A stretch of DNA of 64,000 nt from Ceratodon purpureus (taxonomy: Eukaryota; Streptophyta; Bryopsida; Pseudoditrichales; Ditrichaceae), in the NCBI GenBank assembly GCA_014871385.1, contig CM026427.1:16252930-16316929 (forward strand), written 5' to 3'. Position numbers and translations under genes: made by a program. Below the pieces are notes generated by a model that did no database searches, had not been told where the DNA came from, and saw only the letters and a program-made list of their open reading frames with translations. Below, in pieces: positions 12,062 through 23,488 of this stretch. Position 1 is the first letter of the stretch, and each line of letters starts with the position of its first letter.

Positions 12062-15029
12062 ATGGGTTCTAAAAGCCTAAGCCAAAGACAGAGGAAAAGA
12101 GCTAGAGAAGAAGTTGAAAAGAAGCTTGAAATTAAAGAATGCAAAGAGGAGAAGGTGAAAAGTGAAGATAAAAGGGTTAAAACTCAAGAAGAGAAGAGTA
12201 GAGATTCAAAAGTAAGTAGTTGTTTTATTACATATTTATTAGTCACTAATTATTTTTTAATCTGTCTTTTTTTCTCTTTTGATATGCCAGTCTTTTCTTT
12301 CTTGTTTCTTCTCATATTTTCTTAGTTTAGTACTGGTTTTATGAGATTGATTACGTGAATGTAGAGTGAACTGAGTATTGGTAATTCGCCTTTCGCTGTG
12401 TTGTTTCACTGCTTTCACTGCTTCCACTGTTCGTTGGTTTAGTTACTGTGCATTTAGTTACTGGTATGTGATTACACTGTTTGCTGGCTGCTTTCACTGG
12501 TATGTGATTACACTATTTGCTGCCTACTTTCGCATTGAGAGTTTTTTAAGTATTAGGGGGTTTTTTACTACTGGGGGATTTTTTACTATTTCTTTCTTGA
12601 GTCTAGGCCTGTGAGTGTTGTGTGAATTTACAATGAATTTTGTCCCTATGAGAGCTGAAAATATGAATATCTAGTAATATAGAATATGCCAAGTTACGAT
12701 AAAATATGAGAAGTGCTAATTGGAGTGTTTTTTTAATTCAAAAAATGAGTCACACTCTTTTAGCCATTGTATTAAATATAGTAGCCATTGTATCAAGTCA
12801 GAGCATAATTGTATTTGGAAATGCAAACAGTCATTATGATTGTATGTCCGCTGTACTCAGGTTATAACTCATGATTGTATGTCCACTGTGACATATTGGA
12901 TTGATTGATTTTTTTTTCCCCCAATAGAGCCTTTTCTTAATTTCCAGTCTTTGTCGATGTTTTTATTCCTAAGTTATGGTTTTTGGAGCTTCTTTCAAAG
13001 TGGAGTTTAAGTTAATGGTTTTTGTTGCTTGAGTTTGAAGGTGATAAACTTGTGTTGGAGATCCAAAAGACATGTCCTAAACTATGTTAGAATCATTTTA
13101 TTTTTATTTTACTGTTTAAATTTACTGATGAGATTCAATTTTTAAAAATTGGTTCAATAGTGGTGAATGTGTTAATTATGGACGGAAATAGACTGGTTTA
13201 GATGCTGCAAATTCCAAACAACTTACTGGTCCAGTTGATTCTGCTCCAGTTGATTCTGCTCCAGTTGATTCTGCTCCTTGCTGGGCAATGGACCATGTCA
13301 TTTGCTCGGATTTCTCATAGAGCTGTCTCTTCCATTTTCTCATTCGAATCAATTTCTTTAAATTTTTTTTAGTTTCTTACAGAGCTCTCGCTCGTTTGAA
13401 TTTTGTCGATACTTTTGTTTGAATTTTGTGGATACTGCTATTGACTCTCTGCCTCTCAGCTTTTTGTTTTGCATTACATTGTCTTTTCTGTTCACTTATG
13501 TCAGCTTTCTGTTTTGCATTACATTGTCTCTTCTGTTTCACTTATGTTTAATTCAGTTAGGTTATTGACTTGTTTGGTTATTAACTTGGTGAGAAAATAA
13601 CTAGTTATTGACTTCTTTGGTTATTGACTTGTTTGGTTATTCTGCTTGAGTTTTATTCTACTAGTTGAGTTCTATTCTGCTTGAGTTATATTGCTGATTG
13701 TAACTTTGGTTCTGTTTCACAATTTTGATTCTATTTCACAATTTTGGTTCTATTTCACAATTTTGGTTCTGTTTCACAATTTTGGTCCTGTTTTTATAGT
13801 TGAATTGTATTAATTGAATTTTATTTTTTTGGATGCAGAATGTAGGGAAAGTGAGCTTTACTTGTGGACTTTGTAGTGTGAACTTGAACTGTGTGAATCA
13901 AGTTGAAGCGCAGAACTTGGGAAAGATGCACTTGGGAGTTCTTGCCGCGAGGGGTTTTTCTCTAGTACACTCCATTCTTGCATATGTAGGTGGGAATAGT
14001 AAGGTGGAAGAAAAACCCTCACCCTTAGAAGTTTTGATGGGAGAAAAAGCAATGGTAGTAATTGATAGACTTAGTAAAGAGGGGGCTGATATTCCTACAT
14101 GTGTCAAATGTGTAGTAAAGGTTTTTAAAATTTTTAACTACAAGAAAATGTCAAAAGAATTCGATTTTGAAGAAAGTTTGATTAATTCTGTGGAATTAGT
14201 TAATTCTTGTCTTATTTTAGATGGAGAGGAAATTATAGGAATTTTAGTGTTGAATGGAATTTCAGATGATGAAGCTTCATCATTAGGAAGTAGGGCATCT
14301 CGGTTATGGGGAAGTGGAGGTTATGTTGAAAGATCCCCCGATAAACTATCTGGGTTGATGGCCATGTTTGGATGGGGCTTTGCTGCGAAACTTGGAAGGT
14401 AATTTTTTTTCCATTCAATTTGAATATTACAGTTGTTTTATTTTGAATGTGTTATTTTGATGGTCTTATTTTAATCTTTTTTATTTTATTTATTTTTTAG
14501 GTATGTACATCCACTGGTGAAGAGACAAAAAATTCCAGAAGACAAAGAGGAACAGAAGATTGCAGATGGTTTTGAGCTAGAGGTTGCAGCAGACGGTTTT
14601 GTTAAGGATCTCTCCAAGCATCTACAGAAGTATTTTCCAAATACTTACAGAAGCCTATGTGACTTATACAAGAATCCCACTGGACTTGGTAGGATGGCTG
14701 ATAGTCCATTTTCAGGTATGGGAATTACTGAAAACTTTGCTAGTTTGCCACATCTTGACAAAGATTATGGATTTGATTTTATTAGTTGGTTTCTTAGCAA
14801 AAACCAGTATAGAGGTACTGGTTTGTGTGCAGGTGGAGAATTCTTAATGCCAGAGTATGGGATGTTCTTACAACCAAGGCATGGCACAATTTTTTGTTTC
14901 AAAGCTACTATTGTTTATCATGGAACAAGGAGGAATATTGGATATACACAAGTTGGTGCTTGTGTATATACCAAAATGAAGATAGTTAATGGAGCCAATA
15001 AGAGAAGCAAAGATATAGATTTAGAGTAA
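12062..15029 (+). CDS. TET/JBP-like 2OG-Fe(II) oxygenase (exons 12062-12211, 13839-14398, 14501-15029)
   Basis: The three exons join in frame (phase 0, then AG|G) to 412 residues. Residues 1-50 are a Lys/Glu/Arg-rich basic, probably coiled segment. Residues about 51-150 contain two CxxC pairs (C59/C62 and C138/C141), possibly metal binding. The C-terminal half has the double-stranded beta-helix signature: FGWGFAAKLG, then ASLPHLDKDY with the HxD iron ligands H321 and D323, then GGEFLMPEYGM, then a distal YHGTRR with H377 as third ligand and Arg 3-4 residues on. Spacing and the GGEF-LP-YG block resemble the TET/JBP oxygenases that accompany DNA transposons in fungi. Those proteins oxidise 5-methylcytosine or thymine in DNA. 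No stop or frameshift is seen. The 1.6 kb first intron has tandem repeats. Exact substrate is inference; an uncharacterised 2OG oxygenase is the fallback. Confidence 0.75.
13231..13277. repeat. 15-bp tandem repeat, three units
   Basis: Three consecutive perfect copies of a 15-base unit lie in the long first intron of the TET/JBP-like gene. Confidence 0.9.
13708..13788. repeat. 20-bp tandem repeat, about four units
   Basis: About four near-identical 20-base units containing a TTTCACAATTTTG core lie just upstream of the exon 2 acceptor. A longer imperfect duplication of about 45 bases lies nearby at about 13457-13547. Confidence 0.85.
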
Positions 15030-17157
15030 AATAATAGCTGTAGTAGTTGATATGGTACTTTATATTTTTATATCTTTATATTTTTATATCTATATATTTT
15101 ACTATGTTATTTGTGAATCATCTTTAATATTATGTTTTTATTGGTTTTTTGTGATTGTTTAGTAATTTATGATTTCAATCAGTATAATGGAGAGAATATG
15201 ATTTGATATTCAAAGGAAGTTGGAAACTTTTGGAGGCTTCTTTCATTGGTTTAGATGGTTAGTACTGAGTATCATCCCTCCATTATGTCTACATTGACCA
15301 AATAACATACTACCTAGCAATAACTATCTACAAGTATTTACTTCTCACCCCTAAGTTACCGCTGTGATCTCATGCTTGTCTGTAAAGCTACTTTGGTGGT
15401 TTAGTTTCATTGTCTCTCTATGATGAATGGTTTCTTGATTAGTAGTTTTGAATTGATTAATAGGTTTGAATTTAAGTTGGATTGTCTCTTTGCCTGTTTG
15501 TTCTCTTATTAGCTCACAGTCAATATTTGTGATATTTGTGATATTGCAATATTTGTGAGGTACTCGTTTGTTCTGAGAATATCTCAATATGAAGACAGGC
15601 CAGAGGTGCTTGAAGAAAATGTTGGCTGCATTGTAGAAGTAAGTGTATTAGGGATGTTTTCACTTGTCTAGTATTTTATTCTTTATTCCCACATTCATCA
15701 AAACAATATTAATTACGGAAGTATTGAAGTTTAATTGTGACTAAAGGTTCCTGCATTGGAAAACTATGCTTTACTCTAACCGGGCAAGGGATGTGGCTAC
15801 TGCAGAGTGGAGCAGAGTGTATATGGACTGTTGAGAACAAGGGACATGGCTATGGCTCGCTTCAAGGAATATAACATCCCCGTCCAAATGGTAGAAATCA
15901 TGTTTTCAATTAACCATTTTTGCTAGGGTGCGTGTATTCGCCCAAGAGTGTACCACTGCTGGTTATAAAATTCCTTTTGAATAAACTTTCGACTTTCTCG
16001 CTGAAAAAAGTTTGAGTGTACGACAATAGAATAGAACCAAACCTTGTTTCAAAATTTCAACTAACTAATCGAGACAACTGCGACCTTTTAAAATTTGTAT
16101 GCGAATCACCTGGATAAGCTTGTCCACTAGATTATGTACAGTACACTAGATTGATCATGCATGAAACTAAAACAATTGTTTGGTAACCAGCACATCTGAC
16201 AATCGATTGATATGTACATCCCAGAAATAGTGATGCTCTCTACAGTACTTATCCTTCCCAAGTCCAATGATCTTTCTGGAATGATCAAGCTAAATCGGGC
16301 AACATGCATCTCTCAAATTCTCAATCCCTGAACCTGAAGACCTTCACAAAAACTGCTAGTTTAAATGAGCTGGAATCTGATCCCATGAAGGAGAACCACA
16401 CCAGTCTCTGATGCACATTCAATTAGACTAGCTACAATGTAAATGACCATTACAAAGAAGACTAAATTACAACTGAGATAAGAGCGATATTTGCAACATA
16501 TTGAACTTATTTGATCAAGATCACTACTTGAAGCTAACACCTTTTCAAGAACCTAAAGCACTTCAAGTCTTAAGAAAGATGTCCGACCGTAAGGTCACGA
16601 CCCTCACAAAGCTCGTAAATTCACTGAGCTCGTGCGACCAAAAAAATATTTATAAAAAAAAAGAACTCTCACCACTGTCATGAGCTGCTCTGATCGATCG
16701 AGTGGCGTACTACTTCATTAGGTCCTGATATTCAAATGCCTCACTTAAAATAAAACTGATGTGGAAAAGCATACTAATTATGAAAACGTTTGAGTGCATT
16801 TTTGGAAAGTTGGAAACTACTACTTTACTACATGATGAATGGATTCAACCTCTTTGAGACTCATTCTGTGAAACATTTAAACTTATTCACATGAATCATT
16901 TTATTCAAATCACCAAAGAACAAAAAATTTGAATTTCTATCTTATACAAGATTTAATAGAGAATTAAATAATCCCTAATCAAAAAATAAACATTATAATC
17001 AATTTTTTCAAATTGGAAGATTATACTTTTAAAACTTTTATTTAAGTGGGAATTGAGATTTAATTTTCAAAAAATCAAATAAGTGCTGGAAATTTATAAT
17101 TAAAAGAGAAAAATATAATATAGAACTTGTGTAAAAATCCATAAAAAGGTTAGTGGA

Positions 17158-17217
17158 GATGGTGGGTAGGGTAGGGCAGGGTAGGGTGGGTTAGGGTCGG
17201 GGTAGGTGGAGAGGGGC
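17158..17217 (+). repeat. G-rich GGGTAGG-type tract
   Basis: Repeated GGGTAGGG and GGGTTAGGG-like words form a strongly G-biased strand with many runs of three or more G. This is degenerate and short compared with a true interstitial plant telomere repeat (TTTAGGG). It could form a G-quadruplex. Confidence 0.7.
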
Positions 17218-17450
17218 CCATGGGTGAACGAAATCCGGCACTAGCACCACAGTGGCTGCCACGACAACTTCGCATTACATGGTTCCCCTTTCACATCTTG
17301 GGAACACCCATTTCTCACTTATATTCAAGGCTCTCCTAGGAGACCCATTCGATATGGGATATGGGCTTGCACCTATTCAAAAACCTGAATGCTTTGCCAA
17401 TGTCCTCTCTTTGTTTTCGACAAAGCTATTGAAGGTAGGAATTGAGGATG

Positions 17451-17574
17451 GAGGCGGGGCTGAATTTTTTTATGCTTAGTGGTTGTGGATGTGTTGTATG
17501 CTGAGTGAGGGTGAGGCGGGGCTGAATTTTTTTATGCTTAGTGGTTGTGGATGTGTTGTATGTTGAGTGAGGGT
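17451..17574. repeat. 62-bp direct duplication
   Basis: Two adjacent, nearly identical copies of a 62-base unit start at 17451 and 17513, each beginning GAGGCGGGGCTG. Few differences suggest a recent duplication. Confidence 0.9.
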
Positions 17575-18831
17575 TGTTGCATTGCATGGCCGAGGGGTTT
17601 GGAAATTCGAGCGATGGGAGAGTTGTGGGGGTGCTGGATGGATGGGGGAGTGAGCTTGCTGGAGCTTGGAGTCATATTCTTTATCTTTACAAACATTTCT
17701 TTATCTTTACATGAGTCAAATTCTTTATATTTACAAATATTTCTTTATCTTTACATGAGTCAAATTCTTTATCTTTACAAACATTTCTTTATATCCCATT
17801 ATTGTCAAAGATGCTAAATTCTTCTTTAACACCTTTTCTTTTACCTTCAATGAAATTTATTTCCAATATTATTTTTTATTTCTCTTTAACCCCTAAAGGA
17901 CAATCTGCCACATTTGGGCTTTTTTGGAATTTGGGCAGGTACCTATGAATGCAATATATATCAGGATTTTTTGAAATTTTTATTGAAGGTGGGCCGTTCG
18001 GAGATCTTCGTGTGGGTATTTTTATTTTTCAATTCCGACATCAGGATCAAAAGTTATGAAGGTTTAAGTGTCAAATGCTGCTCGTTGGGCAGCTACTGAA
18101 TTGTTCTAAGCCACTATGAATGCAGCAAATTTTGCCCAAAACTGCCCAAAACTGCCAAAATCTGCCCAAAGACTAAACTTTGAAATTCCACCAAAAATTG
18201 AGATTTTGATATTTTTCAAAAATAAAAATTTCTATGTATAGAGAAGGCAGTAGAGCATGTTTCTGCCGTTAGGATTTTCAATCCAAAATGTTTTCATATG
18301 TTATTTTTATTGTCCAAAAACGGCCTTTGTTTGTGAATTTCAGTATACCCCATAGCGGAAAATGATTTTTTTGGCAACTTTCCACAACTTTTTTGAATAT
18401 AATTTTCTTAGAACAATTAGCTAACTCAGTCTTCTTTGACGTGCATCAAAACCACCAAAATCCATAATGCAAAAAAATGGTTTTTTGGGCCTTCGAAGCT
18501 CTGCTGTCCCCTTTTTTTGCAGGGAAAAAAACTTGTTTTTCTACTTTGAATGTTATGATCTTGCAATTGGTGATGAATGAGTGTGTGAGATTTGGTGGAT
18601 ATGTAGATATAGAAGTTAGCTACAAGATCTTACGGTTAGATGTTCTAAAAAAGACCCCAAGTTTGCAAAATCCACCTTGCTTTGAAGAGGGGCTGTTTTG
18701 AGGCAGTTTTGATGAAAAATACCCTCAGAACTTTAGGGGTTAATCCCTCCATAATCTACTCACCATTGCATTATACCACCGTACGTGTTTTTTAATTTTC
18801 AGGAACTCACACTATTTCAAGTGGCCAATAT

Positions 18832-18864
18832 AACGTGTAGTGGCCAATTTAATGAATATGGCGT
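18832..18864. repeat. 33-base dispersed inverted-repeat copy (partner at 4704-4736)
   Basis: This segment is identical to the reverse complement of 4704-4736. It sits in a gene-free AT-rich stretch. Confidence 0.7.
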
Positions 18865-19526
18865 TGAATGCTTATCAGCAACTTTACTCAAATGAATCAC
18901 GTCTTTCGCAGTAGCCAAAGGTTGCCAAAAACGACCTTGGAAACAACTCGAAATGATAGAAACTCCTGCTTTCCAGTCATGAACATGTTAGTCTCCGTTC
19001 TGGCGGAGATATATGATATTTCTCTTAAGTCAAGGTTGACATTCAAGACCTCTGACACTGGCGGAGGTCAAGGATTTCCCCGACTAAGTGAAACTATATT
19101 CTAAACTACTTGTTTTATGATCAAGTGGTACGATGATCGCAGTTTGCATCCCCTTTATTAAGGCTGCTCGAAATTGGCAGTTTCTTATCAGTTGGGTTGA
19201 ATCTTTCCACCGGAGTTTCACTAAGTTAGAACTTGCTCATAGTATTAGAAACATGATGCTTACCATATGGCTCTCTTTCTGTTCCTGTGTGCTGCTTCAG
19301 AGTCAGGAATAGAGAACTCAGGACTGATTAAGCTTTTCAGTACTTAGGCTAGTATTTAAGCGAAAAATTTCAACCTCAGCCAATGCTCTTACAGTTGGTT
19401 GCATTTATGGTGATGATGATGCTGTTGTCAGACATATTGCAGGTACCTTATCAGTTGAATTTCTGACTTGCGTAAGAAAGTCATTGCGCTCTAGGTTTGC
19501 AAGTTGCCTCCCTATTTCACCAGCTC

Positions 19527-19592
19527 GGCAAGTACTGCAATGTGATCCGGCAAGTACTGCAGTGTGATCCGGCAAGTACTGCAGTGCGATCC
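19527..19592. repeat. 22-bp tandem repeat, three units
   Basis: Three near-identical 22-base units beginning GGCAAGTACTGCA lie about 370 bases upstream of the VWA gene start codon. Confidence 0.9.
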
Positions 19593-19959
19593 AGCTGGTA
19601 CGTAGGAGGGTTGGTAGCGATGATGTTCAGGAGCTTTGAAGGAGTAAGGCTACACTGTATTTTCGCGGCGGGACAGGGAGAGGGAGTGGCGCCGGGAGAG
19701 AGATCGGGAGTTCCGCAGTGATAGACAGGTGCAAATGATGTCTGTTTTCTTTCCAAGTATCACGTCATGCCTTAGCATTATCGGTATAGATTTACATATA
19801 CACAGTATAAGTCTACTTCGGTTAAACGCTGATAAGATTTCTGTTGCAATATTGGATCTTGAGCTAAGCTGGTATGTGACTGGTACTACTTATGCAAGCA
19901 TACGCAGATCACAGCAACTTCTTAGCATTGCACGAAATATTCTAAAGAGAAGGATCGAC

Positions 19960-22900
19960 ATGCATAAAATTTGCTTGTTTCTGCTTCTGCTCTGCATTCC
20001 ATTGGTAGGGTTTCCAACTGCGGTGGTTGGGGATGAAGGGAGCGACTTCTTGGATAAGAAAGAACAAGACGTTGAGAGGATAGTTAATCTCTCAATCACC
20101 AACGCCGAGCAACAGTGTGGTACGCTACAAACATGTCATCGCTCAGGCTTTTTAAATTTTTAAATTTTTTTTAATCATAGAACATAGACGCTCTTCATTA
20201 TCATGACGACGTTTGCCTTAAGCTGTAATTGCTTTTAACATACCGAAGACGGATTGATTCTCGTTTTAAAGATGGCTGAATAAAATTCACTTGTAATCTG
20301 CAGAGTTGCTTGCAACTTGTAATAATCCTACAAATTGCTCGCATGACGCTTGTTCGATGGAAGATACGGGAGATTATCAGTGCAGGGATGTCAATAACAA
20401 CAGATTCTGCTTTCTCTACGGAACCAACATGCCCTGCAAGAATATGAACCTTGATTATGGTCGGAGCTATGTCAGGTAGACGTGATGCAGCCCGGCGCCT
20501 TCGAGTCCTACACAATCGATGGATATTTTCTCCCTTTCGATACTTGGTTCTTGGCAATTGTAAAGTGTACTGAGCCTGTGGTATCTTATCTTACAATTTA
20601 CGGGTGGTTCATTTGTAGAGCGGCGGCATCTACGAACGTGATCAATAGTGTGGATACAATGCTTGCTATTTGTTCCCAGAGGCCGCTGGAGCCCTTGTTC
20701 AAGAATTTGTCAATTGCGGCGCCTCTTCTTACACGGGCTTACTTTGCGGCAATGGATGGTTCTTTCAGAATCTATCCAGGAACAGTAAAAATTCTGAACT
20801 GCCTGTGTTAATCATTCCATCGCACGGTCGCATACCAGCTTAGCTCAAGAGTGACCTAGTGTACTTCTCAATAATGCCATTATTCGTCTCAACAGCAATC
20901 AGGATACTTTTTTTCGAGTGAATTTCAAGTGATTTTAGTGATTGCAGAAAATTATCATCATTAACCATTCTGATACAAGTCCGAAGTTGTTTATAAGAGA
21001 GAAACTAACATAGGCAAATGTACTTCAACATTGGGCAGCCTCAAGATGCAGATACCTGTAAAACATTTGATCCTCGGATCCGGCCATGGTTTCGGACGTC
21101 GACGTCCGTCGTGAAGATCCTTGTGGTGTTGATTGACCTCGGGGCATCCATGGGCAACAACCTACCTCCAGATCTCGGAGCTGGTACGATTCTTCAGGCA
21201 GCAAAAGACATGGCCAAAGAGTTGTTGAGGACGCTGAGTGCGACAGACTACGTGAACATTGTCATGTATGACAGTTCAAGAGTCATCCCTTTGTCTCCTT
21301 CAGCAGTAACTTTCTTAAAGCCTCTCACCGTCATATTCAATTGAGATTTCGGAGCTCAGTAGCGAGTGTTGGCTTCATGCTTCTCATTAGACATATTCTA
21401 GGATAACTTATCTAGGTTAGCCGTGTTTCTTTTTGAACCAGGTCTTTGTCAGCGGTACCGAGGCTACAGAGTTGGACTCTTTGAGAACGGAGCTGGATAA
21501 ACAAACAGTGGAGGGTCAGAACAGACAGTCTAACCTTTCTGCTGCAATCTTGGCGGCCTTGCCAAATTTCGAGTCAAATACTAAGGCTGCCAAGGTATAA
21601 CCTCGATTCTGCCACTCAAGAATTTCGTCCATGGCTTAAATCTAGAATTAGGATTCCATTGTGCATTTTATGAAGTACTCCTCTGTGTTGGATTTCAAAA
21701 GCAGAACATAGGGACCCCGTGTTTTAAATCAGAAAGTCTAAGTTGTTTCTTTAGGATTAGTGCACATATAACAAGCACACAGAATCTGCACACGGTATCT
21801 AGGATTAGGGCTTCGAACAACGACTCAACGTGATGCATTAATGGAAAACTGATAATACTAACTCGGTGCATGTTGCAGTTGATAGTTGTCATCACAGATG
21901 GCGTATTTGCAACCTTGGGTTCCAATGTAGCATTACCAACTGCAGAATTGTCAGATTCGGGGGTTAAAATTTTCATTTACAAACTGCGGCAGCCAAACGA
22001 CAATAACATCTTCCTGATAAACAACACATTGATTCAGCAGCTCTGTGCTTTAGGAGGTCATTTTGAACCCATCTTGAAGAACCTGGAAAATCCCCTCTTA
22101 GCTTTCCAGAAATACTTCTCGTACTTGGCCAACCTAAATAGGGTCCTAACGAACGGACGGCCTCAGTACAGTTATATATATGAAGATATCGAAGGAATCG
22201 GTGGCAACATTACTACACTTTGTAAACCAGGTATTAGAGGTCGTTCAGTTTATGGCATTGTCCTCATGTTTATGGTCAATATCCTCGCCACCAAACGGCT
22301 GCATATATCATGAACGAAACTTGATCAGAAGGCGAATGTAGTGCTGTAACTCCATTGCATGGATCAAAGGCTGCTTGAAAATGTTCTGTAATTATGCTCA
22401 AACTGAACCTTTTAATGTGTGTAACAGTTTTCGTGCGGGGAGATCTCATAGGTGTTGCTGGCATTACCATTTACATCAACGGGCTTGGCAACATCACGAA
22501 TCAAGTATATCAAGCATTGAGCAGCAGGACAACAGGGTACAGTCCTGTTGCACCAGATATTGCACTTAATGCCACCAATTGCAGCGTAGTGGTAAGTAAT
22601 CATCTCAAATACAATGTTGCAATTGGCGTAAGATTCTATACATTCAGTTTGGTAATCTAAAGTTACTCTGGAATATGTGCTTGTTGTTTCCAGAATGGAA
22701 CAATGAATTTCCTACCATGCGGAAGTGGCAGTGCACAAAATGGAGGTTTGTGCAAGAGAGCCGATCCTCCAAAAAGCACAATACAAGAACTGCTGTGTTG
22801 TGGGACATGTAGTGACAGGCCTCGAGTACATCCAGGCAGGTTGATTGCTGGTATTGTTACTGGGTCACTAGGACTGATTTTTGCTGTACTGGCCTGTATT

Positions 22901-23011
22901 TTTGTTTACTATAAGCGTAAGCGAAAGCATGAGGAAAGAGAACATTGGTTGGCAAATCTACAACCCCCCGTCAACGAACCCCGTACTGAACACCCTAGCG
23001 AGGAAGACTAG
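19960..23011 (+). CDS. Type I membrane VWA protein, alpha2-delta/Cache-like (8 exons)
   Basis: Exons: 19960-20119, 20304-20475, 20619-20784, 21039-21305, 21442-21594, 21879-22230, 22428-22591, 22694-23011, joining to 583 residues. Residues 1-25 are a signal peptide. A Cys-rich extracellular stretch and LEPLFKN...AYFAAMDGSFRIYPG follow, then DPRIRPWF at about 177-184, as in Cache/VWA proteins related to voltage-gated calcium channel alpha2-delta subunits. The VWA domain starts at about 193. Its metal site reads D199-L-G201-A-S203 instead of DxSxS, with ITDG further on. After a second Cys-rich region, one TM helix (about 528-551) precedes a KRKRK cytosolic tail. The protein should face the cell exterior; ligand and partner are unknown. 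Exon 4 start is the least certain (21014 is an alternative AG but breaks the frame with the chosen donor). Confidence 0.8.
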
Positions 23012-23488
23012 AAGATCGGCTGAAGGAGGATTACAAATAGATCAAGGAGGTTAGCAATTCTGAAAGAGCCAGTAGTGTTCCATTCATGATCATGATTCAT
23101 GAATTAGGCTTTTAGCTAAAAGAGGATTCTTTTCATTTCGTATTTAATTTTACATCTTTAGGAAGACTGTCTGTACGCAATGGTGAAGCTCCCCTCTGAG
23201 CGGGGAGCGCTCCACCCATCATAACCTGCATCGTCAATCCGAACCTTAAAGTCACAACAATCCTGTACTTGTGCCGCGAAAAACCTACCTACTTCTGTTA
23301 TCTTCATCAAGAATTTGTGATGTTTGCCTGGCGAGGAAGATTAAACAGTACCGAGTTAATTAACAACACTGATGCTGAGATCGGAAGTTGGAGCTCTGTA
23401 CTTCGCAACATTCACGAGCACAGCTTCACTTTCACAATATACTCTGCAAGATAATACATGAGCAAAGTGAGTGCTCATTCACTAAATC
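23012..23488. other. Convergent intergenic region
   Basis: 3' regions of the VWA gene (plus) and the LRR-like gene (minus) meet here. The minus-strand sequence at about 23395-23460 resembles the 3' flank of the LRR-like copies near 39700 and 42770, so the duplication unit included downstream DNA. Confidence 0.5.

Larger units (their letters stand above)
15030..19959. other. AT-rich gene-poor island with tandem repeats
   Basis: No complete gene is recognised. A short exon-like open stretch at about 15575-15640 ends at a GTAAGT donor but has no identified family. Composition is AT-rich to about 17.15 kb. A G-rich tract (about 17158-17217), a 62-bp duplication (17451-17574), CTTTATCTTTACA-type repeats (about 17670-17800), a 33-base repeat copy (18832-18864) and a 22-bp triplet repeat (19527-19592) follow. 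The end of the stretch should carry the promoter of the VWA gene. Confidence 0.6.

Noticed and set aside
15575-15640. Exon-like stretch ending at GTAAGT
   Set aside because: Too short to assign to any family and no neighbouring exon found; left as unassigned.
20482-20618. Open frame running into VWA exon 3 from upstream (starts GTG ATG CAG, reads PGAFESYTIDGYF)
   Set aside because: Using 20476-20618 as an intron (donor GTAGAC, acceptor TTTGTAG) joins exons 2 and 3 exactly in frame; including this stretch would need a frameshift.
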